Source: Methylococcaceae bacterium
Lineage (GTDB): Bacteria; Pseudomonadota; Gammaproteobacteria; Methylococcales; Methylomonadaceae
Direction: 5' to 3'
DNA: 11,180 nt
Assembly (NCBI GenBank): GCA_013140465.1
Contig: JABFST010000013.1
Coordinates: forward strand, 1 to 11,180
Shown here: in pieces, positions 1-7,481 of the stretch
Layout: every line of letters starts with the position of its first letter
How positions within the stretch are numbered: the stretch's first letter is position 1
The notes under the pieces: generated by a model
What the model saw: the letters and a program-made list of their open reading frames with translations, nothing else
What the model was told of the DNA's origin: nothing
The model's database searches: none
Translations under genes and position numbers: made by a program

Positions 1-872
1 CAGCAGCTGACGGCCCGATGCCACAAACGCGCGAACACATCCTGTTGTCAAGACAGGTTGGCGTGCCTTATGTCGTTGTGTTCCTGAACAAAGCCGACAT
101 GGTTGACGACGAAGAGCTGATCGAACTCGTTGAAATGGAATTGCGCGAACTCCTCGACATGTACGAATTTCCGGGTGACGACACACCGATCATCAAAGGC
201 TCGGCCTTGTTGGCCTTGCAAGGCGACGAAAGCGAAATCGGTATGCCTTCCGTCGTAAAGCTGGTTGAAGCATTGGACAGTTACATCCCATTGCCAGAAC
301 GCGCCGTAGATGGCTCTTTCCTGATGCCCATCGAAGACGTGTTCTCAATCTCAGGCCGTGGCACCGTAGTGACAGGCCGTATCGAACGTGGCGTGATTAA
401 AGTCGGCCAAGAAGTAGAAATCGTCGGCATCCGCCCAACCGTAGCAACCACCGTTACTGGCGTAGAAATGTTCCGCAAATTGCTGGATCAAGGCGAAGCG
501 GGCGACAACGTAGGCTTGTTGTTGCGTGGCACAAAACGTGATGACGTAGAGCGTGGACAAGTATTGGCGCACAAAAACACCATCAAGCCACATGCGCACT
601 TCAACGCAGAAATATACATCCTGTCCAAAGAAGAAGGTGGCCGTCACACGCCATTCTTTGATGGCTACCGCCCACAGTTCTACTTCCGTACTACGGACGT
701 GACCGGTGCAGTATCCTTGCCAGAAGGCGTGGAAATGGTCATGCCTGGCGACAACATTTCCGTCAAGGTCAAGTTGATTTCGCCGATTGCGATGGAAGAC
801 GGCTTACGTTTTGCAATCCGTGAAGGTGGTCGTACCGTCGGTGCGGGTGTTGTTGCATCAATTATTGAGTAA
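1..872 (+). CDS. tuf: Elongation factor Tu, 5'-truncated (C-terminal ~289 residues)
   Basis: EF-Tu is the GTPase that carries aminoacyl-tRNA to the ribosomal A site in the cytoplasm. The reading frame is open from base 3, and residues AADGP precede the first Met, so that Met is internal ([11 protein letters not shown] of the family) and about 107 N-terminal residues, including the P-loop, lie outside the window. Visible parts are the G4 motif NKAD (bases 87-98) with MVDDEE after it, the G5 region SALLAL, domain 2 with [13 protein letters not shown], and domain 3 with [22 protein letters not shown] and the C-terminal [10 protein letters not shown]. The length to the stop fits a ~396-residue protein. 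Third codon positions are GC-rich and arginine is almost always CGT/CGC (17 of 18), unlike every gene downstream. Many proteobacteria carry a second tuf copy; the window cannot show whether this genome does. Confidence 0.98.
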   Translation, partial: AADGPMPQTREHILLSRQVGVPYVVVFLNKADMVDDEELIELVEMELRELLDMYEFPGDDTPIIKGSALLALQGDESEIGMPSVVKLVEALDSYIPLPERAVDGSFLMPIEDVFSISGRGTVVTGRIERGVIKVGQEVEIVGIRPTVATTVTGVEMFRKLLDQGEAGDNVGLLLRGTKRDDVERGQVLAHKNTIKPHAHFNAEIYILSKEEGGRHTPFFDGYRPQFYFRTTDVTGAVSLPEGVEMVMPGDNISVKVKLISPIAMEDGLRFAIREGGRTVGAGVVASIIE

Positions 873-877
873 AAAAT

Positions 878-1189
878 ATGTCTAACCAAACTATCAGAAT
901 CCGTTTGAAATCATTTGATCATAAATTGATAGATCAATCGGCTGGTGAGATAGTAGAAACAGCGAGGAGAACTGGGGCGCAAGTAAAAGGCCCTATTCCC
1001 CTGCCTACTAAAAAAGAGCGTTTTACAATTTTGATTTCTCCGCACGTCAATAAAGATGCGCGTGATCAATACGAATTAAGAACATATAAAAGATTGCTGG
1101 ATATCGTTGAGCCAACTGAAAAAACTGTAGATGCATTGATGAAGTTGGATCTTGCAGCTGGTGTTGATGTCCAAATAAAATTGAATTAA
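878..1189 (+). CDS. rpsJ: 30S ribosomal protein S10 (uS10)
   Basis: S10 sits in the head of the small subunit and, with NusB, also takes part in transcription antitermination. The 103-residue product equals the E. coli length and shows the family signatures [36 protein letters not shown] and the C-terminal LAAGVDVQI. The start is fixed by homology ([10 protein letters not shown]). It begins only 5 bases after the tuf stop, and no good Shine-Dalgarno sequence is present, just GAG within the last tuf codon (867-869). Translation is therefore probably coupled to tuf, which is an inference. Arginine is mostly AGA/AGG (5 of 8 codons), a sharp change from tuf. Confidence 0.98.
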   Translation: MSNQTIRIRLKSFDHKLIDQSAGEIVETARRTGAQVKGPIPLPTKKERFTILISPHVNKDARDQYELRTYKRLLDIVEPTEKTVDALMKLDLAAGVDVQIKLN

Positions 1190-1207
1190 GAGTAGAGGAA
1201 TTGGCAG

Positions 1208-1858
1208 ATGTCAATAGGTCTTATAGGTCGAAAATGTGGTATGACCAGAGTTTTTTGTGAAGATGGTTCATCAGTACCTGTTACTGTACTCCAGATTGAC
1301 TCAAACAGAGTTACTCAGGTTAAAAGTATAGAGGTAGATGGTTATCGTTCAATCCAAGTAGCGGCTGGCGATAAAAAATCTTCAAGAGTGAATAAAGCAA
1401 TGGCAGGTCATTATGCGGCGGCCAATGTGACAGCAGGACGCGGGCTTTGGGAGTTTAGGCTCGAAGAAGGCGAAGGCAATGATTTATCTGCCGGTTCCGA
1501 ATTATCTCTGGATATTTTTCAAGCAGGACAAGTGGTCGATGTCCAAGGCCGGAGCATTGGTAAAGGCTTTGCTGGCGGTATTAAAAGACACCATTTTAGT
1601 ATGCAGGATGCCACGCACGGTAACTCACGCTCACACAGGGTATTGGGTTCTATCGGTATGTGCCAAACTCCAGGTCGAGTTTTTAAGGGTAAGAAAATGG
1701 AAGGGCATTTGGGTAATACAAAAACGACTATCCAAAACCTGACTATTCATGCCATTGATACAGCAAGAAATTTAATTTTAGTCAAAGGCGCAGTGCCTGG
1801 TGCTAAGGGTGGTGATGTCGTCATTACTCCAGCAGTTAAATTGCGGAATAAAGGTTAA
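1208..1858 (+). CDS. rplC: 50S ribosomal protein L3 (uL3)
   Basis: L3 is an early 23S rRNA-binding protein whose long loop reaches toward the peptidyl transferase centre. The product has 216 residues against 209 in E. coli. It opens with [14 protein letters not shown] and contains [15 protein letters not shown] [47 protein letters not shown] and [13 protein letters not shown]. The glutamine that PrmB methylates in E. coli (Gln150) aligns with Gln153 here, but the local sequence is GMCQ instead of GQNQ. A strong GAGGAA (1195-1200) sits 7 bases before the ATG. The gene lies 18 bases after rpsJ and 3 bases before rplD, the usual S10 operon order. Confidence 0.98.
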   Translation: MSIGLIGRKCGMTRVFCEDGSSVPVTVLQIDSNRVTQVKSIEVDGYRSIQVAAGDKKSSRVNKAMAGHYAAANVTAGRGLWEFRLEEGEGNDLSAGSELSLDIFQAGQVVDVQGRSIGKGFAGGIKRHHFSMQDATHGNSRSHRVLGSIGMCQTPGRVFKGKKMEGHLGNTKTTIQNLTIHAIDTARNLILVKGAVPGAKGGDVVITPAVKLRNKG

Positions 1859-1861
1859 GTC

Positions 1862-2482
1862 ATGGGATTGCAAATACCAGCGTTAAATGAACAAGACTCA
1901 GCCGGAACTGCGCAAGTGGCTGAAAGCATTTTCGGACAGTCTTACAATGAGACTTTAGTACATCAATTGGTCACACGTTATTTAGCGGGTGCTCGTGCCG
2001 GTACAAAAGCGCAAAAGACCCGCTCTGATGTCAGTGGTGGTGGTACTAAGCCTTGGCGTCAAAAAGGGACAGGACGTGCGCGTTCTGGAACGACAAGAAG
2101 TCCGGTTTGGCGTACAGGTGGTGTTACTTTTGCTGCAAGGCCGCGCAACTATGAGCAAAAGCTGAATAAAAAAATGTTCCGTGTTGGTATACGGTCAATT
2201 TTATCGGAATTGCTCAGACAAGATCGTTTAGTGGTAAGTAGCGACATTATTCCTACTACTGCTAAGACTAAAGCATTGAATGAAAAGTTAAAAAACATAG
2301 ATGCAAAGCGGATATTGATAGTTGTTGAAACTGTAGAGCCCAATTTGGCTTTGGCTTCAAGAAACATCCCTTATATAGAAGTGATTGAAGCTGCAAATTT
2401 GAATCCAGTGCTTTTGGTGGGTGCCGATAAAGTAATAGCTACTCCAGGTGCACTAAAGCAATTAGAGGAGCGCTTGGCATGA
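1862..2482 (+). CDS. rplD: 50S ribosomal protein L4 (uL4)
   Basis: L4 binds 23S rRNA domain I and its extended loop lines the nascent-peptide exit tunnel. In E. coli it also represses the S10 operon through the S10 leader RNA. The product has 206 residues (E. coli 201) with the loop motif [18 protein letters not shown], then [24 protein letters not shown] and [12 protein letters not shown]. The N-terminus is a few residues longer than in E. coli ([14 protein letters not shown]). AAGG at 1851-1854 lies 7 bases before the ATG. The stop overlaps the start of rplW as ATGA (2479-2482), which suggests coupled translation. No S10 leader exists upstream of rpsJ here, so the E. coli type of L4 feedback is unlikely at that point. 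Confidence 0.98.
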   Translation: MGLQIPALNEQDSAGTAQVAESIFGQSYNETLVHQLVTRYLAGARAGTKAQKTRSDVSGGGTKPWRQKGTGRARSGTTRSPVWRTGGVTFAARPRNYEQKLNKKMFRVGIRSILSELLRQDRLVVSSDIIPTTAKTKALNEKLKNIDAKRILIVVETVEPNLALASRNIPYIEVIEAANLNPVLLVGADKVIATPGALKQLEERLA

Positions 2483-2778
2483 GTTTGAACAAATACCATT
2501 TGGCAGGGGTTTTGGAAGCTCCAATTATTTCTGAAAAGAGTACCAATGCCGCTGAAAATAACAAACAATTTGTTTTTAAGGTGCAAAAACATGCAACCAA
2601 AAAACAAGTTAAGAATGCGGTAGAAATAATGTTTGGTGTAGAGGTTGACTCTGTTAATGTCTTGAATGTTAAAGGCAAACAGAAAAGAGTTGGTCGCTCA
2701 GTAGGCCAAAGATCAGATTGGAAGAAAGCGTATGTAAAGCTTAAATCCGGTCATGACATAGAATTCTCTGCTGCTTAA
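2479..2778 (+). CDS. rplW: 50S ribosomal protein L23 (uL23)
   Basis: L23 lies at the exit of the peptide tunnel and docks trigger factor and the signal recognition particle. The 99-residue product (E. coli 100) contains [13 protein letters not shown], in which Glu19 corresponds to the trigger-factor contact Glu18 of E. coli, followed by the [12 protein letters not shown] loop and [11 protein letters not shown]. The ATG overlaps the rplD stop, and TTAGAGGAG (2462-2470) inside rplD is a strong ribosome binding site 8 bases upstream. A 39-base gap follows, the longest gap in the window. It is AT-rich and shows no convincing promoter or hairpin. Confidence 0.97.
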   Translation: MSLNKYHLAGVLEAPIISEKSTNAAENNKQFVFKVQKHATKKQVKNAVEIMFGVEVDSVNVLNVKGKQKRVGRSVGQRSDWKKAYVKLKSGHDIEFSAA

Positions 2779-2817
2779 TTTATTAAAGTGATAGATCAAT
2801 AGGAAACGGTAGAAAGC

Positions 2818-3645
2818 ATGGCGATTGTAAAGTCAAAACCGACGTCACCGGGATCACGGTTTGTAGTTCGCATCAAAAATGATGAGTTACATAAAGGCAA
2901 GCCTTATGCTCCTTTGCTGAGCAAGAACAGCAAGAGTGGCGGTCGTAATAATCAAGGGCGTATAACAACACGTCATATCGGTGGTGGTCATAAGCAACAC
3001 TACCGTATTATTGATTTCAAGCGAAATAAAGTTGATATTCCAGCTGTTGTTGAGCGTTTGGAATACGATCCTAACAGGACAGCTAACATAGCACTGGTCT
3101 TATTTAAAGACGGTGAGCGCAGATACATCATTGCACCGAAAGGCTTGGTCGTTGGGCAAGAAATTGTTTCGTCGGAAACAGTGCCTGTAAAACCAGGTAA
3201 TTGCATGCCATTACGAAATATACCAATGGGTACAACCGTACATTGCGTGGAATTAAAGCCAGGTAAAGGTGCGCAAGTCGCCAGAAGTGCCGGAACATCC
3301 GTGCAGCTCGTGGCAAGAGATGGTGCTCATGCAACTATCAGAATGCGTTCAGGTGAAATGCGTAAAGTGTTGGCTGATTGTAAAGCGGTCATTGGCGAAG
3401 TGTCCAATTCCGAACACAATCTGGCCTCTTTAGGTAAAGCGGGTGCAACCAGATGGCGTGGCGTCAGGCCAACCGTACGCGGTGTGGTAATGAATCCAGT
3501 AGATCACCCACATGGTGGTGGTGAAGGGCGTACATCAGGTGGTAGACATCCTGTGTCCCCTTGGGGTATGCCAACTAAAGGCTACAAAACAAGAAAAAAC
3601 AAACGCACCGATAATATGATTATCAGACGTCGTAAGCAGAAATAG
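2818..3645 (+). CDS. rplB: 50S ribosomal protein L2 (uL2)
   Basis: L2 is a core 23S rRNA-binding protein needed for subunit association and peptidyl transferase activity. The product has 275 residues (E. coli 273). It carries [15 protein letters not shown] [11 protein letters not shown] and [16 protein letters not shown] in the N-terminal OB domain, the SH3-like domain in the middle, and near the C-terminus [18 protein letters not shown], where His230 aligns with the functionally important His229 of E. coli. The lysine/arginine-rich tail ends RRRKQK. The closest consensus ribosome binding site, AGGA (2801-2804), is 13 bases from the ATG, rather far; AGAAAG just before the start is weak. The start is set by homology ([12 protein letters not shown]). 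Confidence 0.98.
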   Translation: MAIVKSKPTSPGSRFVVRIKNDELHKGKPYAPLLSKNSKSGGRNNQGRITTRHIGGGHKQHYRIIDFKRNKVDIPAVVERLEYDPNRTANIALVLFKDGERRYIIAPKGLVVGQEIVSSETVPVKPGNCMPLRNIPMGTTVHCVELKPGKGAQVARSAGTSVQLVARDGAHATIRMRSGEMRKVLADCKAVIGEVSNSEHNLASLGKAGATRWRGVRPTVRGVVMNPVDHPHGGGEGRTSGGRHPVSPWGMPTKGYKTRKNKRTDNMIIRRRKQK

Positions 3646-3656
3646 AGAGAACACAC

Positions 3657-3929
3657 ATGCCGCGTTCAATTAAAAAAGGTCCATTTATTGATCATCATCT
3701 TCTGAAAAAAGTTGAAGATGCTGTTAGTAGCAATAATCGGAAACCGATTAAAACATGGTCAAGAAGATCAATGATAATTCCAGACATGCTGGGCTTAACT
3801 ATCGCAATCCATAACGGACGGCTGCATATCCCTGTACTCATTTCAGAGAATATGGTAGGTCACAAATTAGGTGAGTTTGCACCCACGCGAACATATAAAG
3901 GCCATGTGGCTGATAAGAAATCAAGGTAG
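3657..3929 (+). CDS. rpsS: 30S ribosomal protein S19 (uS19)
   Basis: S19 is in the head of the small subunit, pairs with S13 and contacts the A-site region and the bridge to the large subunit. The 90-residue product (E. coli 92) has the full family pattern [33 protein letters not shown] and the C-terminal [17 protein letters not shown] purine run GAGAGA after the rplB stop is the only ribosome binding signal. It sits 11 bases after rplB and 7 bases before rplV, in standard order. Confidence 0.98.
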   Translation: MPRSIKKGPFIDHHLLKKVEDAVSSNNRKPIKTWSRRSMIIPDMLGLTIAIHNGRLHIPVLISENMVGHKLGEFAPTRTYKGHVADKKSR

Positions 3930-3936
3930 GTGAATA

Positions 3937-4272
3937 ATGGAAATTACAGCAAGATTAAACAACGCTCCATTATCTGCCCAAAAAGCACGCCTTGTTGGAG
4001 ATCAGATCCGTGGTTTGCCAGTTGAAAAAGCATTAAATATCTTAAAGTTCAGTTCCAAGAAAGCGGCGGCAATCATCAAGAAAATTCTTGAGTCAGCTAT
4101 CGCAAACGCAGAACACAATGAAAGCGCAGATATTGATGAGTTAAGAGTGTCTACCGTTTATGTCAATGAAGGGGCGACCATGAAAAGATTTAAGGCAAGA
4201 GCTAAAGGAAATGCAAACCATATCCTTAAAAGAACCTGCCATATTACAATAAAAGTCGCAGAATTCGAGTAG
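3937..4272 (+). CDS. rplV: 50S ribosomal protein L22 (uL22)
   Basis: L22 binds all domains of 23S rRNA; its beta-hairpin forms part of the exit-tunnel constriction where macrolides and stalling peptides are sensed. The product has 111 residues (E. coli 110), with [35 protein letters not shown] and the hairpin region [19 protein letters not shown]. At the hairpin tip the E. coli residues Met86, Pro87 and Arg92 are replaced by Lys, Ala and Asn. Met82, Lys83 and Arg84, whose deletion gives erythromycin resistance in E. coli, are present. A strong AAGGTAGGTG site overlaps the rpsS stop. Confidence 0.98.
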   Translation: MEITARLNNAPLSAQKARLVGDQIRGLPVEKALNILKFSSKKAAAIIKKILESAIANAEHNESADIDELRVSTVYVNEGATMKRFKARAKGNANHILKRTCHITIKVAEFE

Positions 4273-4281
4273 GGGCAGACA

Positions 4282-4953
4282 ATGGGTCAAAAAGTACATC
4301 CAACAGGTATACGCCTTGGAATTGTAAAGGATTGGAATTCAAGATGGTATGCAAGTAGCCAGGATTATTCAGTTTTCCTGCATCAAGACATTACTGTAAG
4401 AGAGTTTATTAAGAAAAAATTAGCTCATGCTTCAGTTAGCCGAATTCAAATTAACCGTCCGGCAAACAATGCCCACATTACTATCCATACGGCACGTCCA
4501 GGGATAGTCATAGGTAAGAAAGGCGAAGACATTGATGTTTTGCGTCAAGAAATATCTAAAATGATCGGTGTGCCTGTCCAGTTAAACGTAGAAGAAATCA
4601 GAAAGCCCGAACTTGATGCCCAATTGGTGGCTGAAGGTGTCGCTCAACAATTGGAAAAACGTATTATGTACCGTCGTGCAATGAAGCGCGCAGTGACAAA
4701 TACGATGAGATTGGGCGCGGAAGGCATCAAAATAAATGTCGGTGGTCGTTTGAACGGTGCAGAAATTGCTCGTAGTGAATGGTATAGGGAAGGTCGAGTG
4801 CCATTGCACACGCTAAGGGCTGACATTGATTATGCAACAGCTGAAGCACACACTACCTACGGTATCATAGGCATTAAAGTGTGGATATTTAAGGGCGAAG
4901 TGTTCGATATGGACGCACATATCGCATCAATTAACTCAGAACCTAAAAAATAG
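4282..4953 (+). CDS. rpsC: 30S ribosomal protein S3 (uS3)
   Basis: S3 lies at the mRNA entry channel of the small subunit and contributes to mRNA unwinding with S4 and S5. The 223-residue product is shorter than E. coli S3 (233), with the missing part in the variable C-terminal tail. It starts [13 protein letters not shown], has a KH type II domain with the loop GKKG at residues 78-81, and keeps Arg131, Arg132 and Lys135 (YRRAMKRAV), the residues linked to mRNA helicase activity in E. coli. The C-terminal domain shows [20 protein letters not shown] and [12 protein letters not shown] (4272-4275) lies just upstream of the ATG. Confidence 0.98.
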   Translation: MGQKVHPTGIRLGIVKDWNSRWYASSQDYSVFLHQDITVREFIKKKLAHASVSRIQINRPANNAHITIHTARPGIVIGKKGEDIDVLRQEISKMIGVPVQLNVEEIRKPELDAQLVAEGVAQQLEKRIMYRRAMKRAVTNTMRLGAEGIKINVGGRLNGAEIARSEWYREGRVPLHTLRADIDYATAEAHTTYGIIGIKVWIFKGEVFDMDAHIASINSEPKK

Positions 4954-4969
4954 TTGAAGGAACACGATC

Positions 4970-5383
4970 ATGCTTCAACCTAAAAGAACAAAATTCCGTA
5001 AGCAACACAAAGGCAGAAATAACGGTACTGCAGTACGCGGCTCTTCAGTTAGTTTTGGTGAATATGGGCTGAAATCAGTCAGTCGCGGTCGCCTAACTGC
5101 AAGACAGATTGAATCTGCTCGTAGGACTATCACCCGTCATGTGAAACGTGGCGGTAAGATTTGGATAAGAGTGTTCCCAGATAAACCTATTACTAAAAAA
5201 CCATTAGAAGTTCGTATGGGAAAAGGCAAAGGTAGTGTAGAATATTGGGTTGCTCAAGTGAGGCCAGGAACAATGCTGTATGAAATACAGGGCGTTTCTG
5301 AGGAATTAGCACGCGAAGCGTTTACTTTAGCCGCTGCTAAGCTACCGTTGAAAACACTATTTACCGCTCGGACAATAATGTAA
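4970..5383 (+). CDS. rplP: 50S ribosomal protein L16 (uL16)
   Basis: L16 binds near the A-site tRNA elbow and is required for late assembly of the large subunit. The product has 137 residues (E. coli 136) and starts with [16 protein letters not shown]. It contains [27 protein letters not shown] and [15 protein letters not shown]. Arg82 in VRMGKG aligns with Arg81 of E. coli, which the 2-oxoglutarate oxygenase RoxA (YcfD) hydroxylates. Whether this organism has that enzyme cannot be seen here. GAAGGAA upstream is a good ribosome binding site. The stop and the next start share a base (TAATG, 5381-5385). Confidence 0.98.
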   Translation: MLQPKRTKFRKQHKGRNNGTAVRGSSVSFGEYGLKSVSRGRLTARQIESARRTITRHVKRGGKIWIRVFPDKPITKKPLEVRMGKGKGSVEYWVAQVRPGTMLYEIQGVSEELAREAFTLAAAKLPLKTLFTARTIM

Positions 5384-5574
5384 TGAAAGCAAGTGAATTA
5401 CGCCAAAAATCAAAAGATGAGTTAGGAAGTTTGTTGCTCGAACTTTCTCGGGAACGGTTTAACCTAAGAATGCAAAAAGGCACCGGTCAGCTCGCAAAGC
5501 CAGATCAAGTTAAAAAAGTAAGACGCGATGTGGCTCGTATCCACACAGTTTTAAAAGAAACGGCGGGTGGTTAA
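5383..5574 (+). CDS. rpmC: 50S ribosomal protein L29 (uL29)
   Basis: L29 is a small two-helix protein at the tunnel exit next to L23, part of the docking surface for nascent-chain factors. The 63-residue product equals the E. coli length and contains [34 protein letters not shown] and [11 protein letters not shown]. Its ATG overlaps the rplP stop by one base and there is no clear ribosome binding site ahead of it, so termination-reinitiation from rplP is the likely mode of translation. Confidence 0.97.
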   Translation: MKASELRQKSKDELGSLLLELSRERFNLRMQKGTGQLAKPDQVKKVRRDVARIHTVLKETAGG

Positions 5575-5575
5575 T

Positions 5576-5839
5576 ATGAGCGAAGTTGAAAAAAAACTGC
5601 GTACCATTACAGGTAAAGTAGTTAGCACTAAAATGGATAAAACAATCACTGTTTTAGTAGAGCGGGTTGTAAAACACCCTATCTATGGTAAGTATATCAA
5701 GCGTTCAACAAAAATGATGGCGCATGATGAACAAAATATTTGCCAAGAAGGTGATCTGGTCGCAATTACATCATGTCGGCCATTGTCTAAGAACAAAACA
5801 TTCACATTGGTTCAAGTCTTAGAAAGTGCTAACAAATAG
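5576..5839 (+). CDS. rpsQ: 30S ribosomal protein S17 (uS17)
   Basis: S17 is a primary 16S rRNA-binding protein with an OB fold that helps assemble the body of the 30S subunit. From the ATG at 5576 it has 87 residues (E. coli 84) with [31 protein letters not shown] and [18 protein letters not shown] at 5567 would add three residues (MVN), but GGGTGG (5565-5570) lies right over it and is well placed for the ATG at 5576, which also fits the family N-terminus. The rpmC stop (5572-5574) is one base before the chosen start. This is the last gene of the S10 set. Confidence 0.97.
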   Translation: MSEVEKKLRTITGKVVSTKMDKTITVLVERVVKHPIYGKYIKRSTKMMAHDEQNICQEGDLVAITSCRPLSKNKTFTLVQVLESANK

Positions 5840-5875
5840 CATTAATAATTTATATACAGAGTGTAGGAATAAATC
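5840..5875 (+). other. Short AT-rich gap at the S10/spc boundary
   Basis: These 36 bases separate rpsQ from rplN, where E. coli has a much longer gap carrying the spc promoter. The run TAATAATTTATATACA could supply a -10 element, but at 16-18 bases upstream I find no sequence close to TTGACA. AGGA (5865-5868) is the ribosome binding site of rplN. There is no hairpin followed by a T-run, so no terminator for the S10 genes. Read-through from S10 into spc is the simplest reading. Confidence 0.5.
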
Positions 5876-6244
5876 ATGATTCAGATGCAAACTAACCTTG
5901 ACGTCGCCGATAATAGCGGTGCAAAAAGGGTCATGTGTATCAAAGTTTTAGGGGGGTCGCACCGTCGTTATGCTGGTATTGGTGATATTATCAAGGTCAG
6001 CATTAAAGATGCAATACCCCGTGGACGCGTTAAAAAAGGTGAAGTTTACAATGCTCTAGTTGTCAGAACCCGCAAGGGTGTCCGTAGGGCTGATGGTTCA
6101 GTCATACGGTTTGACGGCAATGCTGCGGTTATTCTAAATAACAACTTACAACCGCTAGGTACGCGCATTTTTGGCCCTGTCACGCGTGAGCTTAGAGGAG
6201 ACAAATTCATGAAAATTATCTCGCTAGCTCCTGAAGTTTTATAA
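5876..6244 (+). CDS. rplN: 50S ribosomal protein L14 (uL14)
   Basis: L14 lies at the subunit interface next to L19 and binds the silencing factor RsfS. The 122-residue product (E. coli 123) begins [20 protein letters not shown] and contains [28 protein letters not shown] and the C-terminal [13 protein letters not shown] with [16 protein letters not shown] lies 7 bases before the ATG. It is the first gene of the spc set. A run of six G (5951-5956) falls in the conserved LGGS segment and the frame stays intact across it. Confidence 0.98.
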   Translation: MIQMQTNLDVADNSGAKRVMCIKVLGGSHRRYAGIGDIIKVSIKDAIPRGRVKKGEVYNALVVRTRKGVRRADGSVIRFDGNAAVILNNNLQPLGTRIFGPVTRELRGDKFMKIISLAPEVL

Positions 6245-6258
6245 GGTAGGGTTTAGAA

Positions 6259-6576
6259 ATGGCAAAAATTAGAAAAGGTGACGATGTTATCGTTCGTACT
6301 GGTAAGGACAAAGGTAAGAGCGGTCGGGTAACTCAAGTTTTGAAAGACAATAAGGTTCTAGTTGAAGGTATTAACCAAGTAAAAAAGAACCAAAAGCCAA
6401 ACCCTAATGCAGGTATTAACGGCGGTATTATTGTTAAGGATATGCCGATCAATATTTCAAATATTGGTTTATACAATCCACAAACTAAAAAAGCAGATAG
6501 AGTTGGCTATAGAATCTTAGATGACGGAAAAAAAGTCAGATATTTTAAGTCAACAAATGAAGTTGTTGATGTGTAA
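6259..6576 (+). CDS. rplX: 50S ribosomal protein L24 (uL24)
   Basis: L24 is an assembly initiator that binds the 5' end of 23S rRNA and later sits near the tunnel exit. The product has 105 residues (E. coli 104). Its N-terminal KOW motif reads [18 protein letters not shown], followed by [23 protein letters not shown] and the C-terminal [25 protein letters not shown] (6247-6251) is 7 bases upstream of the ATG. It is 14 bases after rplN and 14 bases before rplE. Confidence 0.98.
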   Translation: MAKIRKGDDVIVRTGKDKGKSGRVTQVLKDNKVLVEGINQVKKNQKPNPNAGINGGIIVKDMPINISNIGLYNPQTKKADRVGYRILDDGKKVRYFKSTNEVVDV

Positions 6577-6590
6577 GGTGCAGATGAATC

Positions 6591-7130
6591 ATGGCTAGAT
6601 TAGAAACCGTATATAAAGAAAAAATACTCCCTGCATTAGTTGAGCAATTTGCTTATAAGTCAATTATGCAAGTTCCGCGTATCACCAAAATCACACTAAA
6701 TATGGGTGTGGGTGGTGCTGTGGCTGACAAAAAGGTTCTGCAATCTGCACTTGCTGACATGGAAAAAATTTCCGGTCAAAAGCCAGTTATAACCTTGGCA
6801 AGAAAATCAATTGCTGGATTTAAAATTCGCGATGATATGCCGATTGGTTGCAAAGTTACATTGCGAAGCGACAGAATGTATGAATTTTTAGACCGTTTAA
6901 TTAGTATATCTATACCTAGAATACGCGATTTCAGAGGCTTAAGTTCAAAAAGCTTTGATGGACGTGGCAATTATTCTATGGGCGTCAAGGAGCAGATCAT
7001 TTTTCCAGAAATTGATTATGATAAGATTGATGCTTTGCGTGGTATGGATATTACAATTACAACAACGGCTCAAACCAACGAAGAAGGTTTGGCTTTGTTA
7101 AAGCTGTTTAATTTTCCATTTAAGAGCTAA
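6591..7130 (+). CDS. rplE: 50S ribosomal protein L5 (uL5)
   Basis: L5 binds 5S rRNA in the central protuberance together with L18. The 179-residue product equals E. coli in length and shows [70 protein letters not shown] and [12 protein letters not shown]. The ribosome binding site AAGGTG (6575-6580) overlaps the rplX stop and is 10 bases from the ATG. A second, out-of-frame ATG at 6584 opens a four-codon frame that ends inside the rplE start region. In E. coli the corresponding mRNA region is where S8 binds to repress spc translation. Confidence 0.98.
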   Translation: MARLETVYKEKILPALVEQFAYKSIMQVPRITKITLNMGVGGAVADKKVLQSALADMEKISGQKPVITLARKSIAGFKIRDDMPIGCKVTLRSDRMYEFLDRLISISIPRIRDFRGLSSKSFDGRGNYSMGVKEQIIFPEIDYDKIDALRGMDITITTTAQTNEEGLALLKLFNFPFKS

Positions 7131-7144
7131 GGGGCAGTTTTAAC

Positions 7145-7450
7145 ATGGCGAAGAAATCAATGATTGCGCGCGAAGAAAAGCGCAAAAAATTAGTAAAAAA
7201 ACATGATGTAAAGCGTAAGTCTCTTAAAGAAATCATAAGAGACCCTAATGCGACTTATGAAGATAAAGAAGTTGCTCATTTACAACTCCAAAAATTGCCA
7301 AGAGACTCTAGCGTAACTAGGGTTCGTAACCGTTGCAATTTAACTGGACGTCCTCATGGATACTACCGCAAATTCGGGCTTAGTCGTAACAAACTAAGGG
7401 AAGCTACTATGCGGGGCGATGTTCCTGGCGTAGTTAAGGCAAGTTGGTAA
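7145..7450 (+). CDS. rpsN: 30S ribosomal protein S14, zinc-independent type (uS14)
   Basis: S14 is a late-assembling protein of the 30S head. The 101-residue product is the long form: it starts [15 protein letters not shown], contains [17 protein letters not shown] and ends [19 protein letters not shown]...VPGVVKASW. There is only one cysteine and no CxxC pairs, so this is the form without a zinc ribbon, as in E. coli. AAGGGG overlapping the rplE stop is the ribosome binding site. A 31-base gap without visible signals follows. Confidence 0.98.
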   Translation: MAKKSMIAREEKRKKLVKKHDVKRKSLKEIIRDPNATYEDKEVAHLQLQKLPRDSSVTRVRNRCNLTGRPHGYYRKFGLSRNKLREATMRGDVPGVVKASW

Positions 7451-7481
7451 TATCTGTTAGATCAAGTTTGGAGATAATAAA

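Noticed and set aside
351..647. 98-residue open frame on the minus strand inside tuf
   Set aside because: It is fully antisense to the conserved EF-Tu coding sequence and its translation shows no recognisable domain; it is a by-product of the GC-rich third positions of tuf.
925..938. Inverted repeat ATTGAT-AG-ATCAAT, with GATAGATCAAT repeated at 2790-2800
   Set aside because: Short, AT-rich, and the first copy encodes conserved S10 residues (LIDQS); two copies of 11 bases in this composition can arise by chance, and the second lacks the left arm.
1479..1742. 87-residue + strand frame inside rplC
   Set aside because: It overlaps conserved L3 in another frame, lacks its own context and resembles no family I know.
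5567..5575. GTG start for rpsQ at 5567
   Set aside because: It would lie within the GGTGG ribosome binding site of the better ATG at 5576 and lengthen the protein beyond the family N-terminus.
5819..5858. Promoter with TTAGAA and TAATAA/TATATA upstream of rplN
   Set aside because: Neither hexamer is close to consensus at acceptable spacing.
5951..5956. Run of six G in rplN as a possible frameshift or sequencing error
   Set aside because: The L14 frame is conserved on both sides and the product has normal length.
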